Positions 1 to 8,212 of a DNA stretch of 53,319 nucleotides are shown here, one piece after another. The DNA comes from Bacteroidales bacterium. GTDB taxonomy: Bacteria > Bacteroidota > Bacteroidia > Bacteroidales > UBA932. The stretch spans positions 1 through 53,319 of the forward strand of contig JAFXPV010000047.1 in the NCBI GenBank assembly GCA_017527625.1, in the 5' to 3' direction. Position 1 is the first letter of the stretch. Every line of letters starts with the position of its first letter. The translations under genes and the position numbers were made by a program. The notes beneath the pieces are model-generated. The model was not told the DNA's origin. It worked only from the letters and a program-made list of their open reading frames with translations, and ran no database searches.

Positions 1-741
1 CCTGAATTCTTCGCTGCCAATCGTCAGGCCCTCCGCCAGTGGCGACAGGGGTGCTGCGCAAGGGACTATTTTTTCTAGTCCCCTAGCAGCAGCCCCTGAG
101 CCCCAAGGAGGGCTGCAGGAAATACGGCCAATCTCTACGAGAATCCTTGAGGGTTCCTTGCGCTCGGTGGTTTTTACGCGGCAAATACGGGTTGCGGAAA
201 CTCCGTACTTCTCCATTGACGCCAGCAAATCAGACTCACGGGCCGACGGCAGGATAAGCGACAGTCTTCCATTTGGAGACAAAAGGTGCGAGGCAGCCTG
301 CAGGATGTCGTCAAGCGTAAGGTCGGCATCCCTGCGGGCCGCTGGACGCTGTTCCCCGGCAGGCACGATGCTCTTCCCAGCGATATAATAAGGAGGATTC
401 GACACGATGACGTCGAACTCGCCGTCGTGTCCTTCTGCTACGAAAGCGTCAAGACTCGTCGGCAGGGCTTTCATCTGCCCCGCCCAGGGCGATGCCGCGA
501 AATTGTCCGCAGCCTGCGCCGCAGCTTCCCCGTCGATGTCGATGGCAGTTATATAAAAACGGCGATCGCCCCCGGCTGCACATCTCTGTGCTGCCATAAG
601 GGCGATCAGTCCCGATCCTGTGCCTATGTCAAGCAGCTTGCCGGCTCCTTCGCAGGAAACCCAGGCTCCCAGGAGGATTCCGTCGGTGCCGACTTTCATC
701 GCGCACCGCGCGTCGTCCACTGAGAACTGCTTGAAGCGCAC
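1..741 (-). CDS. trmN6: tRNA1(Val) (adenine37-N6)-methyltransferase, TrmN6 family, C-terminus cut by window edge
   Basis: Rossmann-fold SAM-dependent methyltransferase that would methylate A37 of tRNA1(Val). Reading from a GTG at 739-741, 247 codons stay open to the window edge. The N-terminus has the family block KQFSVDDARCAMKVGTDG (residues 4-21). A SAM-binding DIGTGSG lies at 38-44 and the N6-adenine catalytic motif NPPYY at 115-119. The start sits two bases after the stop of the EF-G paralogue, whose purine-rich 3' end can serve as ribosome binding site, so the pair looks translationally coupled. Residues 237-247 resemble the conserved family end, so only about 10 residues should be missing. 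Residues about 207-237 look like an insertion relative to the family as I remember it, and their DNA contains two hairpins (see findings). Family call is firm; the substrate is inferred. Confidence 0.85.
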   Translation of the reverse strand, partial: MRFKQFSVDDARCAMKVGTDGILLGAWVSCEGAGKLLDIGTGSGLIALMAAQRCAAGGDRRFYITAIDIDGEAAAQAADNFAASPWAGQMKALPTSLDAFVAEGHDGEFDVIVSNPPYYIAGKSIVPAGEQRPAARRDADLTLDDILQAASHLLSPNGRLSLILPSARESDLLASMEKYGVSATRICRVKTTERKEPSRILVEIGRISCSPPWGSGAAARGLEKIVPCAAPLSPLAEGLTIGSEEFR

Positions 742-743
742 TG

Positions 744-2858
744 CTACTCGTCTTTCTCTTCCTCTTCGTAAGCCTTGAGGAGCTTCTCCTGAACATCCAT
801 CGGAACCTGCTGGTACTCGATGAAGCTCATTGTGAAGGTAGCGCGGCCTGAAGTGAGGGAGCTCAGGGTAGTAGAATATTTGTAGAGCTCTGCCAGAGGA
901 ACGCGGGCCTTGAGGATCTGGAAGCCTTTCTCGCTGCCCATACCCTCGATGATACCGCGACGGTTCTGGATATCGCTCATAACATCACCCATGCAGTCGC
1001 CGGGAACCATAACCTCAACGAGGTAGATGGGCTCCAGAAGCTTCGGACCAGCCTGCTTGAAGGCGTCCTTGAAGGCGTTGCGGCCGGCGATGATGAAGGC
1101 GATTTCCTTAGAGTCAACCGGGTGCATCTTACCATCGTAGATGTAGACGCGGATGTCGCGTGCGTAAGAACCGGTCAGAGGGCCTTCCTCCATCTTCTGC
1201 ATAATACCTTTCTTGATGGCGGGCATAAAGCCGGCGTCGATGGCACCACCGACGACGCAGTTCACGAACTCGAACTTGCCGCCCCAGTCGAGAGTAGTTT
1301 CTTCCTTACCCTTGATGGTGAGCTGAGTGTCCTTGCCGTCGATCTTGAAGCGGCCTGTAGGCTCTACACCTTCAACGATAGGCTCCACGAGGAGAACTAC
1401 GCGGCCGTACTGACCTGCACCACCTGACTGTTTCTTGTGGGTGTACTCGGCGGTAGCGACCTTGGTGATGGTCTCGCGGTAAGGGATCTTCGGAGCGAAG
1501 AGCTCGACGTCGATCTTATAGTCGTTGTTGATATGCCATTTGAGGATGTTGATGTGCTGCTCACCCATACCGTTGATGATGGTCTGGCGGAGTTCCTTAG
1601 AATACTCGATGCGCATTGTAGGATCCTCTGCGCCTGCGCGGTTGAGGGCCTCGCCGAGTTTCTCCTCGTCTTTCTCGTCGACAGCCTTGATGGCGCAACG
1701 GTACTTGCTCTGCGGATACTCGATGGGCGGGAATACTTTGTCGTAACCCGGAGTGTTGAGGGTCTGGTTGTTCTTGACAGCTTTCAGCTTCACGGTGCAA
1801 CCCAGGTCACCGGCTGCGAGCTCGGTAACTCTCTCTTTCTTCTTGCCGGCTACGGCGTAGAGAGTGGTGATGCGCTCCTTTGAGTCGTTGGCCATATTGA
1901 TGAAGTCTTCACCTTCACCAACCTTGCCTGAAAGAACCTTGAAGTATACGACGTCGCCGAGGTGCTGCTCGAGAGCAGTCTTGTAGACGAACAGAGAGGT
2001 CTTGCCTGTGGGGTCCTCCTTCGGGGCGGGAGCCACCTCGGTGAGGAATTCCATAAGACGCTGCACGCCGATGTCCTTCTTGCCGCATACGCAGAAGACA
2101 GGATAGAGGGTGCCGTTCACGAAACCGATGTTGAGACCTTTGTGCATCTCTTCCTCGGTGAGCTCGCCTGCGTCGAAGAATTTCTCCATCAGGGCCTCGT
2201 CGCTCTCAGCTGCCATTTCCATCAGCTCGGCGCGCATATCCTCGGCCTTTGACATAAGGTCGGCGGGAACGTCTACGATCTCGCACTTGCCGTCGTCACC
2301 GCTGAATTTGTACATCTTCATCTTGAGCACGTCCACGAAGCTGTTGAACTCAACGCCTGCATTGACGGGGAACTGGAAGATGGTGGGCTTGCTGCCGAAA
2401 GCCTGGTGCAGGCTGTCGATAGTGTTGTCCCAGTTTGACTTGTCGGTATCGAGCTGGTTGACTGCGATGATCATCGGCATCTTGTGCTCTTCGGCATAGC
2501 GGCCCATAATCTCGGTGCCCACCTCGACGCCCTGACCTGCATTGATGGTCATAATTGCCGAGTCGCAAACGTTCAGGGCTGAAATCACACCACCGATATA
2601 GTCATCGGCACCCGGAGTGTCGATAAAGTTGATCTTGTGGTCTTTGTACTCTGCGTAAAGTGGAGTTGAATAGATTGAGCGCTGATAAAGCTGTTCAACT
2701 TCGGTGTTGTCGGAAACCGTAGTCTTGCCCTCTACGGTACCGCGGCGGTCGATGACCTTGCCTTCATACAACATCGCTTCCGCAAGGGTGGTCTTACCGC
2801 TGCGGGTGCCACCTATGAGTACGACGTTGCGAATCTTGTCAGTAGTGTAATTTTTCAT
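744..2858 (-). CDS. Elongation factor G paralogue (EF-G2 type) with degenerate GTPase motifs
   Basis: EF-G-like translation factor of 704 aa with the full domain I-V layout, including the TGSYARDIRV and GFMPAIKKG stretches of domain IV. It is not the canonical FusA. The P-loop reads GGTRSGKT (16-23) instead of AHVDHGKT. The switch I RGITI motif is replaced by RSIYS. Switch II reads DTPGADD (80-86), with Ala84 where the catalytic His of DTPGH should be, and G4 is NQLD (134-137) instead of NKxD. Bacteroides thetaiotaomicron has an EF-G2 reported to support translocation without GTP hydrolysis, and this gene fits that class by sequence. It has its own promoter and is followed after two bases by trmN6. 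ATG at 2858 follows a leader of about 47 nt. Confidence 0.9.
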   Translation of the reverse strand: MKNYTTDKIRNVVLIGGTRSGKTTLAEAMLYEGKVIDRRGTVEGKTTVSDNTEVEQLYQRSIYSTPLYAEYKDHKINFIDTPGADDYIGGVISALNVCDSAIMTINAGQGVEVGTEIMGRYAEEHKMPMIIAVNQLDTDKSNWDNTIDSLHQAFGSKPTIFQFPVNAGVEFNSFVDVLKMKMYKFSGDDGKCEIVDVPADLMSKAEDMRAELMEMAAESDEALMEKFFDAGELTEEEMHKGLNIGFVNGTLYPVFCVCGKKDIGVQRLMEFLTEVAPAPKEDPTGKTSLFVYKTALEQHLGDVVYFKVLSGKVGEGEDFINMANDSKERITTLYAVAGKKKERVTELAAGDLGCTVKLKAVKNNQTLNTPGYDKVFPPIEYPQSKYRCAIKAVDEKDEEKLGEALNRAGAEDPTMRIEYSKELRQTIINGMGEQHINILKWHINNDYKIDVELFAPKIPYRETITKVATAEYTHKKQSGGAGQYGRVVLLVEPIVEGVEPTGRFKIDGKDTQLTIKGKEETTLDWGGKFEFVNCVVGGAIDAGFMPAIKKGIMQKMEEGPLTGSYARDIRVYIYDGKMHPVDSKEIAFIIAGRNAFKDAFKQAGPKLLEPIYLVEVMVPGDCMGDVMSDIQNRRGIIEGMGSEKGFQILKARVPLAELYKYSTTLSSLTSGRATFTMSFIEYQQVPMDVQEKLLKAYEEEEKDE

Positions 2859-2910
2859 TATTCGGTTAAATATTTGATTATTTATTATTTATCGCTTTTT
2901 CTGGAGCCGA

Positions 2911-2942
2911 CAAATATAGGGAATTAATAACACAAAACCAAA
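2911..2942 (-). promoter_or_regulatory. Bacteroidetes-type promoter of the EF-G paralogue
   Basis: On the minus strand a TTTG (plus 2939-2942) is followed after exactly 20 nt by TATATTTG (plus 2911-2918). This matches the Bacteroides primary-sigma consensus TTTG-N19-21-TAnnTTTG. The expected transcription start is near 2905, about 47 nt before the ATG. Confidence 0.7.
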
Positions 2943-2965
2943 CACCTATTATAAAGGGATTTTGT

Positions 2966-2973
2966 TACTTTTG
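2966..2973 (+). promoter_or_regulatory. -7 box of the S46 peptidase gene
   Basis: TACTTTTG matches TAnnTTTG; no clear -33 TTTG is seen at the right distance. Transcription should begin near 2979. The in-frame GTG at 2973 would then lie outside the mRNA, which favours the ATG at 2994. Confidence 0.55.
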
Positions 2974-2993
2974 TGAAAACTATCAAAAACAAT

Positions 2994-5150
2994 ATGAAAA
3001 CACTCAAGCGTACCGTCATCGCACTGGCAGCTGCCCTGCTTTTCCTCCCGGCTTCGGCCGACGAGGGAATGTGGCTGCTCCCCCTGCTCGAGAAGATGAA
3101 CATCAAGACAATGCAGCAGATGGGCTGCCAGCTCTCTGCTTCTGACATCTACAATATCAACCATTCGTCCCTGAAGGATGCCGTCGTGCATTTCGGCGGC
3201 GGCTGCACCGGCGAGGTGGTCTCATCCAGAGGACTTCTGCTGACCAACCACCACTGCGGCTACAGCGTCATCCAGAGCCTCAGCACCATCGAGCACGACT
3301 ACCTCACCGACGGTTACTGGGCTATGGACTACAGCCAGGAGCTTCCCGCCCCGGGTCTGACCGTGACCTTTATGGAGAGTATGACCGACGTCACCAAGCA
3401 TCTCGAGAAAGCTGCCCGCAGGGCCAAGGACGACCATCAGCGCGACAGCCTGATGAGCGCAGCAGCCCAGAAGATGATCTCTGACGCCACCGGCGGCAAC
3501 AAGTTCCTCACCGCCACGGTTTCAGCCCTCTACGGCGGCAACTATTACTACCTTATAGTTTACAAGACCTACCGCGACGTCCGCTTCGTGGGCGCTCCGC
3601 CGAGCTCCATCGGCAAGTTCGGTGCCGACACCGACAACTGGATGTGGCCCCGCCATACCTGCGACTTCTCTATGTTCCGCATCTATTCCGACAAGGACGG
3701 CAACCCGGCCGAATACTCTGCGGACAATGTGCCCTACAACCCCGTCACCCATCTGACCGTGTCGCTGAAGGGCATCCAGGAGGGCGACTTCTCTATGATC
3801 ATCGGCTTCCCCGGCAGCACCAACCGCTACCTCACAGGCCCTGAGATCGCTATGACAAGGGCCGGCAACGAGGCCGGAATCTATTGCCGCGGCCACCGTC
3901 AGGACGTGCTGATGGCCGATATGCTGGCCGACCCCGAGGTCAAGCTGAAATACGCCAGCAAATACAGCAGCTCTTCGAACTACTGGAAGAACTGGATCGG
4001 AATGAACGAGCAGATCGCCAACCTCAACGTGGAGGAGCGTCGCTACGAGAACGACAACGCCTTCCGCAACTGGATCGCCGCAAAGCCCGGCCGCAACAAG
4101 AAATATGCGGGCGTACTCGATGAAATCTACTCTATAGTGGAGCAGATGACCCAGCACGACGTCAATATGACCTACCTGACCGAGTCGCTCGGAAGGGTTG
4201 AAATCGCCACCATAGCCAACAACGTGGCCAACCGTCTGCGCAACTACGACACTGCCGACGAGGGCACCCGCAGGAACCTGCTGGCTACCGTCGACGCGCT
4301 GATGGACTCTTTCTACAAGAACTACAATATGCCCACCGACGTCAAGGTCACCAAGGAGATGATCCGCGTGGCCAAGGACAAGCTGCCCGCCAACCTCCTT
4401 CCCGAGTTCTTCGAGGTCATCGACAGTGAGTTCGCAGGCGACATCGACGCTTATGTGGACGACCTCTTCGCCACGACTGCCTTCTCTTCGAAGGAAAAGG
4501 CTGCCGCTGTCATAGCCGCCAAGGCCGCTACGGGCCGCATCAGCTTCGTGGACGACCCGGCATACCATTTCGTACAGGATTACCGCACCGTCGGTCTGGC
4601 CGAGCAGGTGACCTACAGCGCCCTGGCCGAGAAGCTCGCCAAGGCCCGCAAGCAGTACATCGCCGGCCAGCTGGAGATGAATGCCGGCAAGGCCATCTAC
4701 CCCGACGCCAACTCTACGATGCGTCTGACCTACGGCCAGGTGAAAGCCTACGAGCCGAAGGACGGCGTCATCTACAAATACTACACTACCCTCAAGGGCG
4801 TGATGGAGAAGGAAGACCCCGACAACTGGGAGTTCGTCGTGCCGCAGAGGCTCAAGGACCTCTATGCAGCCAAGGATTTCGGCCGCTACGCCAATCCTGA
4901 CGGCAGTATGCCTAACTGCTTCATTATGACCGGCGACATCACAGGCGGAAACTCCGGCAGCCCTGTCTTCAACGGCAAGGGTGAGCTCACCGGCCTGGCC
5001 TTCGACGGCAACTGGGAGGCGATGTCCGGCGACATCATCTTCGAGCCCGACCTGCAGCGCTGCATCTGCGTCGACATCCGTTACGTGCTGTTCATCATCG
5101 ACAAATTCGGAGGGGCAGGCTACCTGCTCGACGAGATGACTCTCGATTGA
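2994..5150 (+). CDS. S46 family dipeptidyl-peptidase, DPP7-like
   Basis: Secreted or periplasmic serine exopeptidase that removes dipeptides from peptide N-termini, 718 aa, normal S46 length. A signal peptide (residues 1-22, ending PASA) is followed by the mature N-terminus. The catalytic His lies in TNHHCGY (about 84-90) and the Asp in the DTDNWMWPRH region. The Ser is S654 in GGNSGSPVFN. The residue 18 positions after the Ser is Gly (672, in FDGNWE). In the Porphyromonas enzymes the equivalent position is Gly673 in DPP7 and Arg673 in DPP11, so preference for hydrophobic P1 residues is inferred. ATG at 2994 is chosen over the GTG at 2973 because the -7 box ends at 2973. An EEP-family gene follows after 18 nt. 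Confidence 0.92.
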   Translation: MKTLKRTVIALAAALLFLPASADEGMWLLPLLEKMNIKTMQQMGCQLSASDIYNINHSSLKDAVVHFGGGCTGEVVSSRGLLLTNHHCGYSVIQSLSTIEHDYLTDGYWAMDYSQELPAPGLTVTFMESMTDVTKHLEKAARRAKDDHQRDSLMSAAAQKMISDATGGNKFLTATVSALYGGNYYYLIVYKTYRDVRFVGAPPSSIGKFGADTDNWMWPRHTCDFSMFRIYSDKDGNPAEYSADNVPYNPVTHLTVSLKGIQEGDFSMIIGFPGSTNRYLTGPEIAMTRAGNEAGIYCRGHRQDVLMADMLADPEVKLKYASKYSSSSNYWKNWIGMNEQIANLNVEERRYENDNAFRNWIAAKPGRNKKYAGVLDEIYSIVEQMTQHDVNMTYLTESLGRVEIATIANNVANRLRNYDTADEGTRRNLLATVDALMDSFYKNYNMPTDVKVTKEMIRVAKDKLPANLLPEFFEVIDSEFAGDIDAYVDDLFATTAFSSKEKAAAVIAAKAATGRISFVDDPAYHFVQDYRTVGLAEQVTYSALAEKLAKARKQYIAGQLEMNAGKAIYPDANSTMRLTYGQVKAYEPKDGVIYKYYTTLKGVMEKEDPDNWEFVVPQRLKDLYAAKDFGRYANPDGSMPNCFIMTGDITGGNSGSPVFNGKGELTGLAFDGNWEAMSGDIIFEPDLQRCICVDIRYVLFIIDKFGGAGYLLDEMTLD

Positions 5151-5168
5151 TCCTGAAAAGCAACTGGG

Positions 5169-6140
5169 ATGAGGCGGGAGATAGTGGTGATAGCGATTCT
5201 ACTCCTGTGCGCGGCCCCCGAGAGCAGCGCACAGGTTGTTTTTTGGAACGTCGAGAACTACTTCGACACCCGCAACGAGGCCGATAAGGAGGATGACGAT
5301 TTCACGCCGGGCGGGGATTACCATTGGAACAAGAAGCGATATCTGGCCAAGCGCAACTTCATAGCCAAGGCGCTGATCGCGACTGCGGACAGTCTCGGCG
5401 CGCTTCCAGCCGCCATAGCTCTGGCTGAGGTGGAGAACCGGCGGGTGCTGGACGACCTTGTGGACGGCACTCCTCTCGCCAAGACCGGCTACCGCATCGT
5501 GCACCGCGACAGCCCGGACGCCCGCGGCATCGACGTGGCGCTGCTCTACGACCCGGCGAGGCTCACTCTGCTGTCGTGCGAATTCCTGACGGTGGAGGGC
5601 TTCCTCACCCGCGAGATACTCTACTGCAGGCTGGCTGCGGCGGCTGATTCTACACTAGCGCCGCTGCATCTGTTCGTGAACCACTGGCCGTCGAAGCGCG
5701 GCGGGGCGGCTTCGTCCGACAGCCGCCGCATCGCCGTTTCGCAGCTGCTCTCCGGCAGGATCGCCGCTCTGCTGGCCGAAGACCCGGCGGCCCGCATACT
5801 GCTGGTGGGCGACTTCAACGACACGCCTGACAGCGAGGCTTTGAGAGCCCTTTGCGAGGACTGCGGCCTGCATAACATAGCCTTGCCTTTGTGGCGGCAG
5901 GGGAAGGGATCTATCCGCTACAAAGGCAAGTGGGAATTGATTGACCAGGCTGTTGTCTCGGGGCAGCTGGCTGACGAAGGAGCGTCCTTCAGCATTTTCG
6001 ACGCCTCGTTCCTCCAGGAGTATGACTCAGCTTTTTTGGGGCTGAAGCCGAAGCGCACCTTCGTCGGACCGCGCTACAACGGCGGGGTGAGCGACCATCT
6101 GCCCGTCCTGATCCGATTATTGTTTAAAGAAATGCAGTAA
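5169..6140 (+). CDS. Secreted endonuclease/exonuclease/phosphatase (EEP) family protein
   Basis: Metal-dependent phosphodiesterase fold of the DNase I/EEP superfamily, 323 aa with an N-terminal signal peptide (about 1-21, ending SSA). Visible motifs in order: NVENYFD (metal-binding Asn side), AEVENR with the metal-binding Glu, RGIDVALLY, the NHWPSKRGG block containing the catalytic-type His, GDFNDTP (Asp/Asn pair) and the C-terminal SDHLP (Asp-His). All core residues appear present, so it should be active; the substrate (nucleic acid or phospho-ester) cannot be told. It lies 18 nt after the peptidase gene and is probably co-transcribed. Its 3' end overlaps the convergent PspC gene by 17 nt. 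Confidence 0.85.
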   Translation: MRREIVVIAILLLCAAPESSAQVVFWNVENYFDTRNEADKEDDDFTPGGDYHWNKKRYLAKRNFIAKALIATADSLGALPAAIALAEVENRRVLDDLVDGTPLAKTGYRIVHRDSPDARGIDVALLYDPARLTLLSCEFLTVEGFLTREILYCRLAAAADSTLAPLHLFVNHWPSKRGGAASSDSRRIAVSQLLSGRIAALLAEDPAARILLVGDFNDTPDSEALRALCEDCGLHNIALPLWRQGKGSIRYKGKWELIDQAVVSGQLADEGASFSIFDASFLQEYDSAFLGLKPKRTFVGPRYNGGVSDHLPVLIRLLFKEMQ

Positions 6141-7176
6141 TTGTCGAGTGCCAGAGACCGCTTGTGGCCGTCGCTACGATAAGCATCACGAAGAATGCGA
6201 TGATGCTGATGAGCCAGAGGATGAAGATCACCAGACCGGGTCTCCACGAAGGGGACTTGAGGTTGAAGATCAGGTGGATGCCGCCATATATCATACCGAT
6301 GCACGGCAAAAAGTAGGTCAGCGAACCGAAGATTATCAGCAGCACCTTGTGGACCACAGGTATACCGGCGAAAAAGCCGTAGTAGGTGGCTCCGAAGGTC
6401 TCGAAGAGCTCTTCCATCATCTCAGTGAAGAAGCTGATGTCGAAGTGGAGGACTGCCGTATAGCCGAAGGCTGCAAGGCCGCCTGCCAGCAGGCCGCTGA
6501 TGCCCATCATCAGCAGGATGAGGCCCACGAAGATGCAGATCACGCGGCCGAACACGCGGCCGAAGTCGGAGTTCTCCTTGACGGGAGTGGCTCCATCCTT
6601 GTATTTCTGCTCGATGTCGGCGACATTGAGGCTCTCCCCTCTCAGTTCGCACTGCTTGCGCACTGTGTCAGCCTTGGGCATCGCGATCCACGCGATGATG
6701 TAGAACATCGTGACAATGCCTGAAACGTGGCCCCAGGAGAAGGCTCCGGGCAGGATGGCGACAATCAGGAAGAGCACCCTGATGAGCGCCGTGTCGGTGT
6801 TGAAGTATGCCGCCAGACCGCTGCACACGCCGCCGAGGACCTTGTTGGTAGGGTCGCGGTAGAGCCTCTTCTTGCCTTCGAACTTGTATCTGGGAGCATC
6901 GCCCGCTGCGTCGTCCTCTTCGATCGCCTCGGGTTTGCCGAGGATCTCGATGACCTCGTCGATATACTCCTTTGTTACCACTTCCACTCCGCCGGCTGTC
7001 TTTTCCATCAGCAGCTCGGCCATCCTCTCCTCTATTCCCTCCATTATTTCGCGGCCGCCCTCCATCTTGGAGTAGTAGGCGGTCAGCGTGTCGAGATATT
7101 TCTTGACGGTGGCATAGGCGTTCTCGTCGAGCGAGAATGCGCATTTGCCTATGCTTACTTTTTCTACCTTGTTCAT
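6124..7176 (-). CDS. PspC-domain membrane protein (long form)
   Basis: 350-aa inner-membrane protein. Residues about 1-90 form a cytoplasmic region (VSIGKCAFSLDENAYA ... EIMEGIEERMAELL) that is clearly paralogous to the N-terminus of the other PspC protein at 7527-8093. The PspC core follows: KKLYRDP-like KKRLYRDPTNK, then GGVCSGLAAYFNTD and hydrophobic segments. Several more membrane helices follow in the C-terminal half, which the shorter paralogue lacks. PspC domains sense envelope stress in proteobacteria; here the role is inferred from the domain only. It is the last gene of a pspC-padR-pspC run, 6 nt after padR. Confidence 0.85.
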   Translation of the reverse strand: MNKVEKVSIGKCAFSLDENAYATVKKYLDTLTAYYSKMEGGREIMEGIEERMAELLMEKTAGGVEVVTKEYIDEVIEILGKPEAIEEDDAAGDAPRYKFEGKKRLYRDPTNKVLGGVCSGLAAYFNTDTALIRVLFLIVAILPGAFSWGHVSGIVTMFYIIAWIAMPKADTVRKQCELRGESLNVADIEQKYKDGATPVKENSDFGRVFGRVICIFVGLILLMMGISGLLAGGLAAFGYTAVLHFDISFFTEMMEELFETFGATYYGFFAGIPVVHKVLLIIFGSLTYFLPCIGMIYGGIHLIFNLKSPSWRPGLVIFILWLISIIAFFVMLIVATATSGLWHSTITAFL

Positions 7177-7182
7177 TGCTGC

Positions 7183-7527
7183 TTAGTTCTTGATGTTTTC
7201 GATGGTGGTGACAATTTCCTTCCAGGCGTTGTTCATCTCTTCGAGCTGTTCGCGGCCTTTGTCTGTGATCGCGTAGTATTTGCGGGGAGGCCCCTGCGGC
7301 GACTCTTCCCAGCGGTACTGGAGCAGGCCCTGGTTCTTCTGCCTGATGAGCAGGGGGTAGAGCGTGCCTTCTACCACTATCATATTGGATTCCTTGAGCT
7401 TACTGATGATTGATGACGCGTAGGCGTCTTCTTTGGCTAGGAGCAGCAGGATGCAATACTCCAGCACTCCTTTCCGCATCTGTGCGCGGACGTTTTCTGT
7501 GTTGACATTTTTTTCCATAGCGCGCAT
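7183..7527 (-). CDS. PadR family transcriptional regulator
   Basis: Winged-helix repressor of 114 aa. The helix-turn-helix region begins around MRKGVLEYCILLLL and continues to VVEGTLYPLLIRQKNQGLL, the usual PadR signature, followed by the wing (PRKYYAITDKG) and a short C-terminal dimerisation helix. The ATG at 7527 shares its A with the TAA stop of the upstream pspC gene (TAATG), indicating translational coupling; an alternative ATG at 7518 is possible. The gene sits between two PspC-domain genes, so it probably controls this operon through the palindromes at 8097-8170. The effector is unknown. Confidence 0.9.
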   Translation of the reverse strand: MRAMEKNVNTENVRAQMRKGVLEYCILLLLAKEDAYASSIISKLKESNMIVVEGTLYPLLIRQKNQGLLQYRWEESPQGPPRKYYAITDKGREQLEEMNNAWKEIVTTIENIKN

Positions 7528-8093
7528 TATTTTGAAAGGTTAGAATACTTTGAGAGGTTCTCCATCGTCGGAGCCAGGCCGCGCATCGTGCATCTGTCGG
7601 CTGCAGTCTTGGCGAGCGGGGTGACGATCCAGAAGATGAGGTATGCCCAGAAACCTGCTGAAGCGCAGATGAGCAGGGCTACGAAGAGCACGCGGATGAG
7701 GACCACGTCGGTGTCGAAATAGGCTGCGATGCCGCTGCACACGCCGCCGAGCACTTTGTCGTCCGGGTTGCGGAAGAGTTTCTTGGGGCCTTTGGTCTCT
7801 TCGGCCGATGAAGAAGCGGCGGCAGATGAAGCGAACTCGTCAGTGCCGTCGGGCATTCCGATTTCGGCGATGACCTTGTTGACGAGATTGAGATCTACTA
7901 CGGTTGCCCCGCCTGAGGTCTCGGCTGTGAAAAGTTCAGCGATCCTCTCTTCGAGGTCTTCCATTACTTCCTTCTTGTCCGTTGAATTGATGCGGGCGCG
8001 GAAGTGGTTGAGAAAGCTGTCGAGTCTTGCGTAAGCATCCTCGTCGATGACGAAGCTGCGTTTTCCGATTCCGGCGTTGATAGTTTTTTTCAT
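7527..8093 (-). CDS. PspC-domain protein (short form)
   Basis: 188-aa protein, first gene of the pspC-padR-pspC operon. Residues about 1-85 repeat the cytoplasmic N-terminal region of the longer paralogue (INAGIGKRSFVIDEDAYA ... VMEDLEERIAELF). The PspC core (KKLFRNPDDKVLGGVCSG, then AAYFDTDVVLIR) and two hydrophobic segments follow. An Ala/Ser-rich linker separates the halves. The stop overlaps the padR start by one base. The family and membrane location are clear; a direct role in envelope stress is inference. Confidence 0.87.
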   Translation of the reverse strand: MKKTINAGIGKRSFVIDEDAYARLDSFLNHFRARINSTDKKEVMEDLEERIAELFTAETSGGATVVDLNLVNKVIAEIGMPDGTDEFASSAAASSSAEETKGPKKLFRNPDDKVLGGVCSGIAAYFDTDVVLIRVLFVALLICASAGFWAYLIFWIVTPLAKTAADRCTMRGLAPTMENLSKYSNLSK

Positions 8094-8096
8094 AGC

Positions 8097-8170
8097 GGTA
8101 TTGAGTTTTTATTAGTACTATTCTTTGCATTGATGTTTACGATGCAAAGATATAGAAAAAACTCAATACC
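8097..8170. promoter_or_regulatory. Nested inverted repeats around the pspC-padR-pspC promoter (candidate PadR operator)
   Basis: An outer perfect 14-bp inverted repeat, GGTATTGAGTTTTT at 8097-8110 and its complement at 8157-8170, encloses an inner perfect 8-bp one, CTTTGCAT (8123-8130)-N11-ATGCAAAG (8142-8149). The minus-strand -7 box TATCTTTG (plus 8145-8152) lies inside the inner right arm, with CTTG 21 nt upstream as a weak -33. The outer right arm falls in the promoter spacer. The layout suits autorepression by the PadR protein; this is inferred from position. Confidence 0.6.
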
Positions 8171-8212
8171 TTGCAAGACAAAGTACCAAAAATTTTAAAA
8201 ATATTTTTGGTC

